A DNA stretch of 64,000 bases from Micromonospora sp. KC723 (GCF_004348595.1 NZ_SMKD01000009.1:1-64000), one strand, 5' to 3'. Positions 1 through 9,823 are shown, counted from the stretch's first letter. Notes: generated by a model from the letters alone, not told the origin. Numbers and translations are program-made.

Positions 1-1094
1 GTGGGGATGGTGGAGCCGCCGGCCAGGAAACCGAAGGTGGTCTCGGCACCGGGGGTCAGCGCACCGTTCCAGCCCACGTTGCGCGCGGAGACCGCGGTGC
101 CGGTCTGGGTCAGCTCGGCGTTCCACACCTGGGTGATCCGCTGACCGTCGGAAAGGGTGAACCCGACCCGCCAGCCGGTGGTGCGGGCGGTGCCGGTGCT
201 GCGGACGGTCACCTCGCCCTGCCAGCCGCCCGGCCACTGGCTGATGGTCCGGTAGGTCGCGGCGCAGGCCACCGACGGCGGCGCCCCGGTGGGGCTCACG
301 GTCGGACTGGTGCTGGGGCTCACGGTCGGACTGGTGGTCGGGCTCACGGTCGGACTGGTGGTCGGGCTCGGGCTGGCGCCGGAGAGGGCGGCCACCAGGG
401 CCGGGTACCAGCGGTCGGACATCTTCCGGTCGCCGGCGGCGTTGGGGTGCACCCCGTCGTAGGTGTCGGTGGCCGTGCTGAAGCCGGTCCACTGGTCGAC
501 CACCACGACCGGCGACCGCTCGGTGGTCTTGCCCGCCGCCCAGCCGTCGATGGCGTTGTTGAGGGCCACCACCCGCTGCCCGCACTCGGCGCAACTGGCC
601 GGAGCCATCGGGATGATCTTCGCGACGATCACCCGCATCGCCGGGTTGCTGGCCCGCATCTGGTCGACCAACTTCGAGTAGGCGGCCAGAATGGTGCTCG
701 GCGGGATGTTGCTCCACACGTCGTTGGTGCCGAAGTGCATGAGCACGATGTCGGGGCGGGTGGCCGAGAGCCAGCCGGGCAGCAGGTTCTGGTTGGCGAC
801 GTTCGTCGCCAGGTATCCGCCGTGGCCCTCGTTGTCCCCGTCGTGCGGCTGGCCGCAACCCTGGGGGCCGAGGGTGCCGACGAAGTCGATGTCGGTGTGG
901 CCGGCGGACTGGAGCCGGTTCCAGAGAATGGCCCGCCAGCAGCCGGGCGACCCGGTGATCGAGTCGCCGAGCGGCATGATCCGCACCGGCGCGGCGGCCG
1001 TACGGGCGGGAGCGGCGTCGGACAGCCCGAGCAGGGTGAGGGGGACGGCCGCGAGCGCGGCGAGCAGGGCGGAGACGAAGGACCTTCGGCGCAT
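1..1094 (-). CDS. Secreted SGNH/GDSL hydrolase with C-terminal cellulose-binding domain (3' end cut by window)
   Basis: The start is the ATG at 1094 and the frame stays open to base 1, so the C-terminus is missing; about 364 residues are visible. Residues 1-30 form an Arg-rich signal peptide with a hydrophobic core. SGNH blocks follow: GDSIT (nucleophile Ser) near residue 44, GTND near 122, and DGVHPN carrying the Asp and His of the triad. A Pro/Thr/Ser linker of SPTVSPTT units then leads into a domain with CACAATYRTISQWPGGWQG-like character (seen as VACAATYRTISQWPGGWQG), consistent with carbohydrate-binding module family 2. Known role of the family: extracellular esterase or lipase on acylated polysaccharides, with the binding module holding it to cellulose. 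The exact substrate cannot be read from the sequence. Confidence 0.88.
   Translation of the reverse strand, partial: MRRRSFVSALLAALAAVPLTLLGLSDAAPARTAAAPVRIMPLGDSITGSPGCWRAILWNRLQSAGHTDIDFVGTLGPQGCGQPHDGDNEGHGGYLATNVANQNLLPGWLSATRPDIVLMHFGTNDVWSNIPPSTILAAYSKLVDQMRASNPAMRVIVAKIIPMAPASCAECGQRVVALNNAIDGWAAGKTTERSPVVVVDQWTGFSTATDTYDGVHPNAAGDRKMSDRWYPALVAALSGASPSPTTSPTVSPTTSPTVSPSTSPTVSPTGAPPSVACAATYRTISQWPGGWQGEVTVRSTGTARTTGWRVGFTLSDGQRITQVWNAELTQTGTAVSARNVGWNGALTPGAETTFGFLAGGSTIP
291..362. repeat. Three tandem 24-bp repeats encoding a Pro/Thr/Ser linker
   Basis: Three nearly identical 24-bp units (291-314, 315-338, 339-362) lie inside the hydrolase gene. Read on the minus strand each gives an 8-residue Ser-Pro-Thr-Val type unit. 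The period is a multiple of three, so gain or loss of a unit changes linker length without breaking the frame. Confidence 0.85.
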
Positions 1095-1281
1095 GGTGAG
1101 GGAACTCCTGTCGCGTCGACGACGTGCGATGGATGACGGCCCTTGCTCCCGGCGTCATTCCAGCATCGAACATCGTCGAACTCAATGTTCGTACCCGTCG
1201 GATCACGCGGGCGGGACCGGTGCCGGCAGGGCGGATCCGGCCGCGAGGCGCCGCCCGACACCGCCCGGTCGCGCCGAAGAG

Positions 1282-1707
1282 TCAGTCCCCGTCGACCCGC
1301 CGGTCCCGTTTGCGCTGCGACTGGCGCTTCTTGTCGGCGAGCCGACGCTCCTTGGCGCCCCGGGAGGGCCGGGTCGGCCGACGGGGCGCAGGCGGGGGCG
1401 CGACGGCCTCGCGCAGCAACGCCGCCAACCGCTCCCGGGCCGCCTCCCGGTTGGCGAGCTGGGCCCGGTGCTCGCTGGCGGCGACGGTCAGCACCCCGTC
1501 GACCAGTCGCCCGGCGAGCCGGTCCAGCGCGCGGGCGCGCAGCGCCGGCGCCAGGCTGGCGGTGCCCGCCAGGTCGAAGCTGAGCTCCACCCTGGAGTCG
1601 GTGGTGTTGACCCCCTGCCCGCCCGGACCGGACGATCGGGAGAAGCGTTCCCGCAGTTCGGCGGAGGGAACGACCCACCGGTCGGTCACCCGCAGTCCAT
1701 CGTCCAC
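1282..1707 (-). CDS. arfB: Peptidyl-tRNA hydrolase ArfB-like, ribosome rescue factor
   Basis: This 141-residue protein resembles release-factor domain 3. The catalytic GGQ is at residues 29-31 (SGPGGQGVN) and the C-terminal 25 residues are a basic tail (KKRQSQRKRDRR type) that in ArfB/YaeJ enters the empty mRNA channel. Known role: hydrolysis of peptidyl-tRNA on stalled non-stop ribosomes. The length matches the family (about 140) and excludes a full release factor, because codon-recognition domains are absent. It lies 10 bp downstream of the small membrane-protein gene on the same strand, so the two may share a transcript. Confidence 0.9.
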   Translation of the reverse strand: MDDGLRVTDRWVVPSAELRERFSRSSGPGGQGVNTTDSRVELSFDLAGTASLAPALRARALDRLAGRLVDGVLTVAASEHRAQLANREAARERLAALLREAVAPPPAPRRPTRPSRGAKERRLADKKRQSQRKRDRRVDGD

Positions 1708-1717
1708 AGCTGTGAGG

Positions 1718-2041
1718 CTAGCGCCCCTTCACGCCGGCCTTGGTGGAAGCGGTCGGAGAAGGGCTGGGGGCCGGCTCGGCGCGCTCGTGGTCGGGGCCGA
1801 CTGCGGCGTACGCGACGGCGCCGACGAGCAGCAACGCGATCACCCCGACCTTGGTGGTGACCGCCCGGACCAGCAACCACGCGGTCCGGCGGGCGCCGGG
1901 CACCGCTTTCTTGGCGGCCTTGTAGTCGGTCCAGCCGCGTCTGGCCCGGGCGTACTGTGCGCCCACGCCCCATCCGAGGAAGAGTCCCACCGCCAGCAGG
2001 ACCCCAACGAGAGGAAGCTCCACCCACGCCAGTATCCACAC
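1718..2041 (-). CDS. Small two-helix membrane protein of unknown function
   Basis: A 107-residue protein starting at GTG 2041. It has a hydrophobic segment at about residues 4-26, a basic middle (YKAAKKAVPGARRTAW), a second hydrophobic segment at about 60-80 and a Pro/Ser-rich tail. I do not recognise the family. Bases 2042-2130 upstream are AT-rich for this genome and probably hold its promoter. Coding is supported by the membrane pattern and by tight spacing to arfB. Confidence 0.65.
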   Translation of the reverse strand: MWILAWVELPLVGVLLAVGLFLGWGVGAQYARARRGWTDYKAAKKAVPGARRTAWLLVRAVTTKVGVIALLLVGAVAYAAVGPDHERAEPAPSPSPTASTKAGVKGR

Positions 2042-2130
2042 CGTGCGTGATATTTCTATGGTCCGATGGTCCCACGCCGTATATCTGACAGTTCTGCCGT
2101 TACGGCCACTCTCCGGCGGGCCTGCCCGGT

Positions 2131-2994
2131 TCAGCCACCTTTGCCGATGATCGTGTCGGCGGTCTGCTGGACCTGGTCGATCGGGATGGCGAATCCGATG
2201 CCGATGGAGCCGTTGCCGTCGATGGTGGCGATGGCGGTGTTGACCCCGACCACCTCACCCCGGGCGTTCACCAGCGGACCGCCGGAGTTGCCCGGGTTGA
2301 TGGACGCGTCGGTCTGCACCGCGCTGCGACGGTTGGTGCCCAGGCGCACCTGACGGTCCAGCGCGCTGACGATGCCCGCGGTGACCGTGCCGGGCAGCCC
2401 GAGCGGCGAGCCGACCGCCAGCACCGGCTCCCCCACCCGGGTCGAGCGGGGCTTGGCCAGCGGCAGCGGGGCGAGCCCGGCGTCCGTCGGCACCTTCAGC
2501 ACCGCCAGGTCGCTGCCCGGCTCCCGGCCGACCACCTCGGCGGCGTACCGGCGGCCGTCCGGCAGCTCCACCGTCACGGTGCCGCCGCCACTTCCCTTGG
2601 CCAGGATGTGGTCGTTGGTGATGATGTGCTGCTGGTCGTCGATCGCGAAACCGGAGCCGCTCGCGCCGGTCCCGGCCCCACCGGCCATCACCGACACCAC
2701 GCCCGGCACCGTCCGCTGCGCGGCGGTCACCAGTTCCGCGGGCACCGGCGCGGCGGAGGCCGGCGTCGCTCCCGGGCCGCCGTCGTGGCCGGCCACCCAG
2801 GCGCCGGCCGCCGCGCCGGAGACGGTGGAGAGGGCGACCACCGCCGCCGCGGTGAGCAGCCGCCCGCGCCAGCGGCGCCTCGACGGGTCCTCCCCCGACC
2901 CCGGTACGTCCCACCGGAACCGTCGGTCCGGCCCCAGCTCGGGCGAGACGAACCAGGGACCCCGCGGCTCACCCAGACCGGTCTGTGCTGCCAT
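2131..2994 (-). CDS. Membrane-anchored trypsin-like serine protease (HtrA/S1C family, no PDZ domain)
   Basis: I chose the ATG at 2994 because GAGGAG lies 7 nt upstream; an in-frame start at 3030 lacks such a site. The 287-residue protein has a cytoplasmic N-terminus, one transmembrane helix at about 45-66, then the protease domain. The catalytic triad is visible: His129 in TNDH, Asp162 in SDLAVL, Ser237 in GNSGGP. The protein ends soon after the protease fold, so the PDZ domain usual in DegP/HtrA is missing. Likely role, from the family: extracytoplasmic protein quality control or regulated proteolysis. The native substrate is unknown. Confidence 0.88.
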   Translation of the reverse strand: MAAQTGLGEPRGPWFVSPELGPDRRFRWDVPGSGEDPSRRRWRGRLLTAAAVVALSTVSGAAAGAWVAGHDGGPGATPASAAPVPAELVTAAQRTVPGVVSVMAGGAGTGASGSGFAIDDQQHIITNDHILAKGSGGGTVTVELPDGRRYAAEVVGREPGSDLAVLKVPTDAGLAPLPLAKPRSTRVGEPVLAVGSPLGLPGTVTAGIVSALDRQVRLGTNRRSAVQTDASINPGNSGGPLVNARGEVVGVNTAIATIDGNGSIGIGFAIPIDQVQQTADTIIGKGG

Positions 2995-3073
2995 CCACCC
3001 GCTCCTCACTGTCGCTGTGCCCGGCCCCACCCCGGTCGGTCCTCCAGCGGGGCGGGGCGGTCGTCGTGCCGGC

Positions 3074-4033
3074 TCAGGGCAGCCGGGAGAACCACCGCAT
3101 GGACCCGGCGGCGGCGGCCATGGCGAACACCAGCCCGAGGCCGATGAACCGGGCGGAGATGTCCTGGCGTTCCGTGCGCCAGCCCACCGAGGAACCGATG
3201 TCCTCGTACACCTCGCGCAACTCCCGACTGCTGCTGGCCTCGTGGAACCGGCCCCCGGTGTCCTCGGCGACCGCCTTGAGGGTCTGCCCGTCCACCGGGA
3301 CCTGGATCGGCCGACCGCCCCGGTCCACGAAGCCGCCGGGCGTGCCGAAGGAGATGGTGTGCACCGGAACCTTCGCGGCCACCGCCGCCGAGGCGGCCTC
3401 CATCGGGTCCATGCCCGAGGTGTTCGCGCCGTCGGAGAGCAGGACGACCCGGGCCGGCGGCGGCTGTTTCGCCGCTTTCCCGTCCAGGCTCTTCACCGCG
3501 CCGAGGCAGGCGCTGATCGCCTCGCCGATCGCGGTGCCCTGCACGCCGGTGATCCCTTCGGCGAGCCGGTCGATCCCCTCGTGCAGGGCCTCCCGGTCGG
3601 TGTTCGGCGGCACCAGGACCGCCGCGCTGCCGGCGAAGGCGACCAACCCGACGTTGAACTCGTCGGGCAGTCCGTCCACGAAGCGGCGGGCCGCCTCCTT
3701 GGCCGCCGCCAGCCGGTCCGGCTCCACGTCGGTGGCGAGCATCGAGGTGGAGACGTCGACGGCCACCATGACGGTGGCCCGTTCCCGAGGCACCCGCACC
3801 TCGGCCTCCGGCCGGGCGAAGCCCACCACCAGCAGTGCCAGCATCGCCAGGAACAGGCCGGCCGGAACGTGCCGCCGCCAGGCGGGCCGGACCGGTGCGA
3901 CCTGGTCGAGCAGCCGCAGGTTGGTGAAGCGGACGGCGTACCGGCTCCGTCGGCGCTGGGCGAGCAGGTAGCCGACGGCCAGCGCGAGCACCCCGAACAG
4001 CAGCAGCAGCCGGGCGGGTGACTGCCAGGTCAC
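3074..4033 (-). CDS. Membrane protein with von Willebrand A domain (BatA-like)
   Basis: The start is GTG 4033: GGGGAGG lies 6 nt upstream and the codon overlaps the upstream DUF58 stop as GTGA. The 319-residue protein has an N-terminal hydrophobic helix (SPARLLLLFGVLALAVGYL), a second helix at about 55-75, a vWA domain with the MIDAS motif DVSTSM and a LLSDGANTSG segment, and a C-terminal transmembrane helix just before the stop. This layout matches BatA-type proteins. It is the last gene of a moxR-DUF58-vWA operon. In such operons MoxR ATPases and vWA proteins are thought to act together in assembly or metal insertion; the target here is unknown. Confidence 0.87.
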   Translation of the reverse strand: MTWQSPARLLLLFGVLALAVGYLLAQRRRSRYAVRFTNLRLLDQVAPVRPAWRRHVPAGLFLAMLALLVVGFARPEAEVRVPRERATVMVAVDVSTSMLATDVEPDRLAAAKEAARRFVDGLPDEFNVGLVAFAGSAAVLVPPNTDREALHEGIDRLAEGITGVQGTAIGEAISACLGAVKSLDGKAAKQPPPARVVLLSDGANTSGMDPMEAASAAVAAKVPVHTISFGTPGGFVDRGGRPIQVPVDGQTLKAVAEDTGGRFHEASSSRELREVYEDIGSSVGWRTERQDISARFIGLGLVFAMAAAAGSMRWFSRLP

Positions 4034-5027
4034 GCGGAACCTCCCCGGGTCGCGGCGGGCGCCGCCGCGAGGCGGCGCTGGGTGTGCACGTGGCGCACGA
4101 TGTCGGCGGTCCAGTCCCGGTCGGTGCGCAGCGCCAGGTGGGTCGCGCCGCACCGGCGCAGCATCCGACGCACCTGGTCGCGTTGGGCTGCGGCGGCGCT
4201 GGCGTAGCGGCGGCGCAGGGCGGCGTCGCCGGTCCACACCTCCCGCCGGTGACCGGTCTCGGGATCGACCAGCGTGATCAGTCCGACGTCCGGCAGTTCC
4301 AGCTCACGGGGGTCGGTGATCTCGACCGCGAGCACCTGGTGGCGGGCGGCGAGCCGGCGCAGCGCCGGCTCCCACGGGGCCGGCTCGTCGTGGTGCGCGG
4401 GCAGGCCGTCGAGAAAGTCGGAGACCACCACGACCAGGCCGCGCCGGGTGGCGACCCGCTGCACCGCGGCGAGCGCCGCGCCCAGTTCGGGCGGGGCGGC
4501 TGGGGGCTGCCCGGTGTCGTGCCCGCCGGCGCGAGGAGCGGCCAGCAGCGCCCGGAGCAGGCTCAGCAGGTGGGTACGGCCGCCGCGTGCCGGGAAGCGG
4601 CGCAACCCGCCCGAGGTGAGCACCTGGGCGCCGAGCCGGTTGCCGGTCCCGGCGGTGAGGAAGCCGACCGCGGCGACGGCGGCCACCGACAGCTCCCGTT
4701 TGTCCAGTTCCGCGGTGCCGAACTCCATGCTCGGGCTGGCGTCCACCAGCAGCCAGGTGGTGAGTTCCCGGTCGGCGTCGACCTCGCGGACGTGCGGTAC
4801 GGCGGTACGGGCGGTGACCGCCCAGTCCATCCGGCGTACCTCGTCCTCGCCGGGCCGGTACTCACGGCTGCCGGCGATCTCGCTGCCCGGTCCGGGCAGC
4901 AGGCCCCGATGCTGCCCCTGGAGCAGCCCGTCCAGGCGGCGGGTCACGGTCAGTTCCAGCCGGCGCAGCCGCTGGTCGGGGGCGAGGTCGGCCAGTCCGG
5001 GGGCGGGCGGCGGCGCGGCGGCGCGCC

Positions 5028-5031
<4 letters not shown>
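4030..5031 (-). CDS. DUF58 domain protein, middle gene of moxR operon
   Basis: A 333-residue protein. The DUF58 hallmark is visible (GSREYRPGEDEVRRMDW), followed by a vWA-like region with the metal-site-like motif DASPSMEFG near residue 113. The start ATG overlaps the moxR stop (ATGA at 5028-5031) and its stop overlaps the next gene, so the three genes are translationally coupled. The family is of uncertain biochemical function but nearly always accompanies MoxR ATPases. No transmembrane helix is obvious, so it probably acts at the cytoplasmic face with its partners. Confidence 0.88.
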
Positions 5032-6077
<1,046 letters not shown>

Positions 6078-6222
6078 GGTGCTTGCTTCCCGGGCCGCCG
6101 GGTGGGCAAACCTCGGAATTCACGCGCAGGCCGGGCGATTGGCCGCCAACCGGTACGACCCGCCCGCTGGCCGTCGCAACCGCCGCAAGAGCCCCCAACC
6201 CGGCCGTCACCGGGACAGACGG

Positions 6223-6254
6223 GTGCCGGCCCCCACGTCCGCGGGGGCCGGCAC
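6223..6254 (-). terminator. 12-bp perfect hairpin after the small secreted-protein gene
   Basis: Arms GTGCCGGCCCCC (6223-6234) and GGGGGCCGGCAC (6243-6254) pair perfectly around an 8-nt loop, 12 bp beyond the stop of the 6266-6787 gene. No clear U-tract follows, so it is a GC-rich actinobacterial-type terminator rather than a classical one. Confidence 0.6.
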
Positions 6255-6265
6255 GTCGCCTGTGG

Positions 6266-6787
6266 TCAGTTGGCCACGAGGAGGTGGAACGGACGGTCCG
6301 CCGGGGTGCCGGCCGAGTTCCGGGTCTGGACGAAGACCCCGTTGATGGTCGACAGCCGAGGGGCGACCGAGATCTCGCCCGCCGGCGGGATGTTGAACTG
6401 GTCCGTGGTGCCGATCGTCGCCTGGTACGACTTGCGGCTCACGTCGTAGTTGAACAGCACCTGGTACTGGCCGGGGCCGTACCGGGTGACCGAGACCGCC
6501 TCGGGGGAGCCGCGCAGCAGGCTGCCGCCGCTGCTGCTGACGGCCCAGGCCACCGTGCCCGGAGCGGTCGCCTGCGCGCCGACGGCGTCGAGCGCCGCGC
6601 GGGCCCGCTTGGCGTCCGCCGCCGAGACGGGCGGCTGGCCGGCGCCGGAGGACCGGGCAGCGGGCTGGGCGATCTCGGCAGAAGCCTTGGTCGTCGGCTG
6701 GGCGGTGGCGATCCCGCCGCCCGCCAGGGTGAGCGCCAGGACGCCGAGCGTTACCGCCGCCGCCTTGCGCCTGAAGAATGTGGCCAT
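6266..6787 (-). CDS. Small secreted protein of unknown function
   Basis: A 173-residue protein with a typical signal peptide at residues 1-30 (FFRRK, then a hydrophobic core ending ATAQP). The mature part begins with a low-complexity Ala/Pro/Ser stretch and continues into a beta-rich domain (VSVTRYGPGQYQVLFNYDVS). I do not recognise a domain. The start has GGGAGA 7 nt upstream. The gene is monocistronic, with a hairpin after it and a well-formed promoter (6982-7010) that would give a leader of about 190 nt. Confidence 0.75.
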   Translation of the reverse strand: MATFFRRKAAAVTLGVLALTLAGGGIATAQPTTKASAEIAQPAARSSGAGQPPVSAADAKRARAALDAVGAQATAPGTVAWAVSSSGGSLLRGSPEAVSVTRYGPGQYQVLFNYDVSRKSYQATIGTTDQFNIPPAGEISVAPRLSTINGVFVQTRNSAGTPADRPFHLLVAN

Positions 6788-7132
6788 AGCAGGTCTCCCT
6801 TTGTGTGACCGTGGTGATACGGCCGACTCGCGTTCCCCGCGGGTCGGATAACAGCTGCGGAAAGGCCGGGAAAGCGAGGGAAAACCCCTTGCCCCGCACC
6901 GCGAGAGGTCGACCGTGCCACCTCCCGCACCCGGTCTGACCAGGCATTACTACGCTCTGTTGGGGCGCCTCAACCAGGAGGAACGTAACCCTCTAAAAGC
7001 TGCCCGTCAATAGCTGGTCAGCGCGTTTCGGCATGGTGTCGACAATTGGCGAGAAACGCGAGCGGGGAAGGGCGCGCCATTCATGAAACGACGGCGCACC
7101 GATTGACGGGGGATTCCCGCTACGCTGGCTCC
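6788..7132. other. Intergenic region between divergent genes (345 bp)
   Basis: On the minus strand it holds a sigma-A-like promoter (6982-7010) and the predicted 190-nt leader of the secreted-protein gene. On the plus strand, just before the GTG at 7133, it holds TACGCT at 7121-7126, a leaderless-type -10. No ORF or known riboswitch was recognised in it. Confidence 0.6.
6982..7010 (-). promoter_or_regulatory. Sigma-A-type promoter TTGACG-N17-TACGTT for the secreted-protein gene
   Basis: Minus strand reads TTGACG (7010-7005), a 17-nt spacer and TACGTT (6987-6982). Spacing is ideal and both hexamers are close to the actinobacterial consensus. Predicted start is near 6975, about 190 nt upstream of the ATG at 6787. 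Confidence 0.65.
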
Positions 7133-8116
7133 GTGATCGACACTGTCGTGCCGCACCGCCTCGACCACCGAGCCGCGACCATCGTTTGCCGGCTCGCGGT
7201 GGTACCGGGCGCGGCCTGGGCGGTGGTGCGCCTCGGCGGGCTGGAACGCGGGCCCCTGGTGCAGGCGCTGGCCTTCACCCCGTACGTCGCGGCCGGGAGC
7301 GTGCTGGTGCTGGCGCTGACACTGGCCCTGCGCCGCCGCTGGCCGGCGGTGGTGGCCGCCGTGACGGCGCTGACCCTGGTCGGCGTGGTGGCCCCACGGG
7401 CCGTCGCGTCCGGGCAACCCGCCGTCGACGGGCCGGCGCTGCGGCTGCTCACCGCCAACCTGCTCAAGGGTGGGGCGGACGCCCGTGCCCTGGTCGACCT
7501 GGTCCGCCGGCACCAGGTGGACGTCCTGGCCGTGCAGGAGTTCACCCCGCAGGCGCAGGCCGCGCTGGACCGGGCCGGCCTGGCCGACCTGCTCCCCCAC
7601 CGGCAGCTCAACCCGGAGGCCGGCACCACCGGCTCCGGGCTCTACGCGCGCCACCCGCTCGCCGCCGGCGGGTTCCGGCGCAACAGCGGCTTCGCCTTCA
7701 CCCAGGCGTACGCGACGGTCACGGTCCCCGGTGCGCCGCCGGTACGGGTCGAGTCGGCCCACCCGGCCGCCCCGTACGCGCTCGACGTGGTCGACGACTG
7801 GTTCACCGACCTGCGGGCGCAGCCGCGCGCCACCCCCGCCGGGCCGTTGGGCATTCTCGCCGGCGACCTCAACGCCACCCTCGACCACGCCCCGCTGCGC
7901 GCCCTGCTGGACAGCGGGTACGTGGACGCGGCCGACGCGGCCGGGGCCGGGCTGGCCGGCACCTGGGGTCCGTACGACGGCGACCCGATCCCGCCGGTCA
8001 CCATCGACCACGTCCTGGTCGACCGCCGCATCGCCGTGGACGCGGTCGAGGTGCACCGCGTCCGGGGCACCGACCACCGCGCCGTCCTGGCCCGCCTGCG
8101 CCTGCCCGGTTCCTGA
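7133..8116 (+). CDS. Endonuclease/exonuclease/phosphatase-family membrane protein
   Basis: I chose GTG 7133: TACGCT sits 6 nt upstream, as for a leaderless mRNA, and no ribosome-binding site supports an earlier start. The 327-residue protein has three hydrophobic helices in the first 90 residues. A catalytic domain follows with the EEP set: TANLLKGG (Asn), VQEF (Glu, metal ligand), AGDLNAT (Asp/Asn) and IDHVLV (Asp-His). The catalytic domain most likely faces outside. Family members hydrolyse phosphodiesters of nucleic acids, sphingomyelin or inositol phosphates; the substrate here cannot be told. Confidence 0.85.
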   Translation: MIDTVVPHRLDHRAATIVCRLAVVPGAAWAVVRLGGLERGPLVQALAFTPYVAAGSVLVLALTLALRRRWPAVVAAVTALTLVGVVAPRAVASGQPAVDGPALRLLTANLLKGGADARALVDLVRRHQVDVLAVQEFTPQAQAALDRAGLADLLPHRQLNPEAGTTGSGLYARHPLAAGGFRRNSGFAFTQAYATVTVPGAPPVRVESAHPAAPYALDVVDDWFTDLRAQPRATPAGPLGILAGDLNATLDHAPLRALLDSGYVDAADAAGAGLAGTWGPYDGDPIPPVTIDHVLVDRRIAVDAVEVHRVRGTDHRAVLARLRLPGS

Positions 8117-8197
8117 CCCGCCGGCACGGCAGGCAGCCCGGCCGGCCCCGTGTGGGCGATCAACCGGCGAGCCGGCGACGCCGCCGGGGCGGGCGGG

Positions 8198-9781
8198 TCA
8201 GACGCGGGTGCGGTCGAGGCCGTAGGTGAGGGCGTCGACCAGGGCGTGCCAGGATGCCTCGACCACGTTGGGGTGGACGCCGACGGTGGTCCAGTCCCGG
8301 CCCGCGCCGTCGGCGGTCTCCACCAGCACCCGGGTGACCGCGCCGGTGCCGTGGCTGCCCTCCAGGATGCGGACCTTGTAGTCGGCCAGCTCGAAGTGCC
8401 GCAGCTCCGGGTAGTGCCGGGACAGTCCGACCCGCAGCGCCTCGTCCAGGGCGTTGACCGGCCCGTTGCCCTCGGCGGTGGCGATCACCCGCTCGCCGCG
8501 TACCCGGATCTTCACGGTCGCCTCGGAGACCACCGAGCCGTCCTCACGGTGCTCGACCAGCACCCGGTACGACTCCAGCGCGAACGGCCGCACCGGTTCG
8601 GCGCCCGGCAGCTCGGAGCGGACCAGCAGCTCGAACGAGGCGTCGGCGGCCTCGAACGACCAGCCCCCCGCCTCCAGCTCCTTGACCCGGCTGGTCACCT
8701 TCGACAGCGCCTCCGGATGGCCGGCCAGGTCCAGGCCGAGCTCGCGGCTCTTGAGCTCGACGCTGGCCCGGCCGGCCATCTCGGTCACCAGGATCCGCAT
8801 GTCGTTGCCCACCACCGACGGGTCCACGTGGTTGTAGAGCAACGGGTCGACCTTGATCGCGCTCGCGTGCAACCCCGCCTTGTGAGCGAAGGCCGCGGCC
8901 CCGACGTACGCCTGGTGGGTGTCGGGGGCGATGTTGGCGATCTCGGCGATGGCGTGCGAGACCCGCACCATCTGTGCCAGGCAGCCGTCCGGTAGGACCG
9001 GCAGCCCGAGCTTGAGCTGGAGGTTGGCGACGACCGCGAAGAGATCGGCGTTGCCGGGGCGCTCGCCGTACCCGTTGGCGGTGCCCTGGAAGTGCCGGAC
9101 GCCGGCCTCGACGGCGGCGATCGTGTTCGCCACGGCGCAGGCGGTGTCGTTCTGGCAGTGGATGCCGAGCAGTTCCGGGGCGACCCCGGTGCGCGCGGTG
9201 AGTTCGGCGATGGCCCCGCTGATCTGGGACGGCAGCATCCCGCCGTTGGTGTCGCAGAGCACGAACCGCTCGGCACCCGCGGCGAGCGCGGCCTCCACCA
9301 CGGCCGCGGTGTACGCGGGGTCGTGCCGGAATCCGTCGAAGAAGTGCTCGCCGTCGACGAAGACCCTGCGCCCCTCGGCCACCAGGTGGGCCACCGTGTC
9401 GCGGATCATCGCCAGGTTCTCCGCCCCGGTGGTGCGCAGCGCCCGCTCGACGTGCCGGGTGTCGGCCTTGGCGACCAGCGCGACGGCCGGGGTCTCGGCG
9501 TCGAGCAGGCCGCGTACCTGCGGGTCGTCCTGCACCGCCACGCCGGCCCGGCGGGTGGCGCCGAAGGCGACCAGCACGGCGTGTTTCAGGTCCAGTTCGG
9601 TACGCGCCCGGCGGAAGAACTCGGTGTCCTTGGGCACCGCCCCCGGCCAGCCACCCTCGATGAAGCCCACTCCGAACTCGTCGAGCAGCCGGGCCACCGC
9701 CAGCTTGTCGACCACCGAGTAGCTGAGCCCCTCGCGCTGGGCGCCGTCGCGCAGCGTCGTGTCGTACACCTGGAACGTCAT
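8198..9781 (-). CDS. cimA: (R)-citramalate synthase
   Basis: The ATG at 9781 has AGGGA 6-7 nt upstream. The 527-residue protein begins with the DRE-TIM signature YDTTLRDGAQREG (residues 5-17) and shows HCQNDTACAVANTIAAV and the GTANGYGERPGN motif. It ends in a LeuA-type allosteric dimerisation domain. Length and sequence character fit citramalate synthase (pyruvate + acetyl-CoA to citramalate, giving 2-oxobutyrate for isoleucine) better than 2-isopropylmalate synthase. The leader carries a BCAA leader peptide and attenuator (9824-9916), which fits control by BCAA-tRNA charging. The minus-strand gene is monocistronic. Confidence 0.9.
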   Translation of the reverse strand: MTFQVYDTTLRDGAQREGLSYSVVDKLAVARLLDEFGVGFIEGGWPGAVPKDTEFFRRARTELDLKHAVLVAFGATRRAGVAVQDDPQVRGLLDAETPAVALVAKADTRHVERALRTTGAENLAMIRDTVAHLVAEGRRVFVDGEHFFDGFRHDPAYTAAVVEAALAAGAERFVLCDTNGGMLPSQISGAIAELTARTGVAPELLGIHCQNDTACAVANTIAAVEAGVRHFQGTANGYGERPGNADLFAVVANLQLKLGLPVLPDGCLAQMVRVSHAIAEIANIAPDTHQAYVGAAAFAHKAGLHASAIKVDPLLYNHVDPSVVGNDMRILVTEMAGRASVELKSRELGLDLAGHPEALSKVTSRVKELEAGGWSFEAADASFELLVRSELPGAEPVRPFALESYRVLVEHREDGSVVSEATVKIRVRGERVIATAEGNGPVNALDEALRVGLSRHYPELRHFELADYKVRILEGSHGTGAVTRVLVETADGAGRDWTTVGVHPNVVEASWHALVDALTYGLDRTRV

Positions 9782-9823
9782 GGGAGTCCCTTCTTCGCGG
9801 GCTGGAAGCAACTGGGGAGCAAC

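Noticed and set aside
6788..6975. Leader of the secreted-protein gene as a c-di-AMP (ydaO) riboswitch
   Set aside because: The characteristic conserved ydaO blocks are not present; only short GC-rich pairings are seen.
8198..9781. Gene as leuA (2-isopropylmalate synthase)
   Set aside because: The N-terminal YDTTLRDGAQREG context and roughly 527-residue length fit the citramalate synthase branch better; actinobacterial LeuA is longer and differs in the N-terminal region. A phylogeny would settle it.
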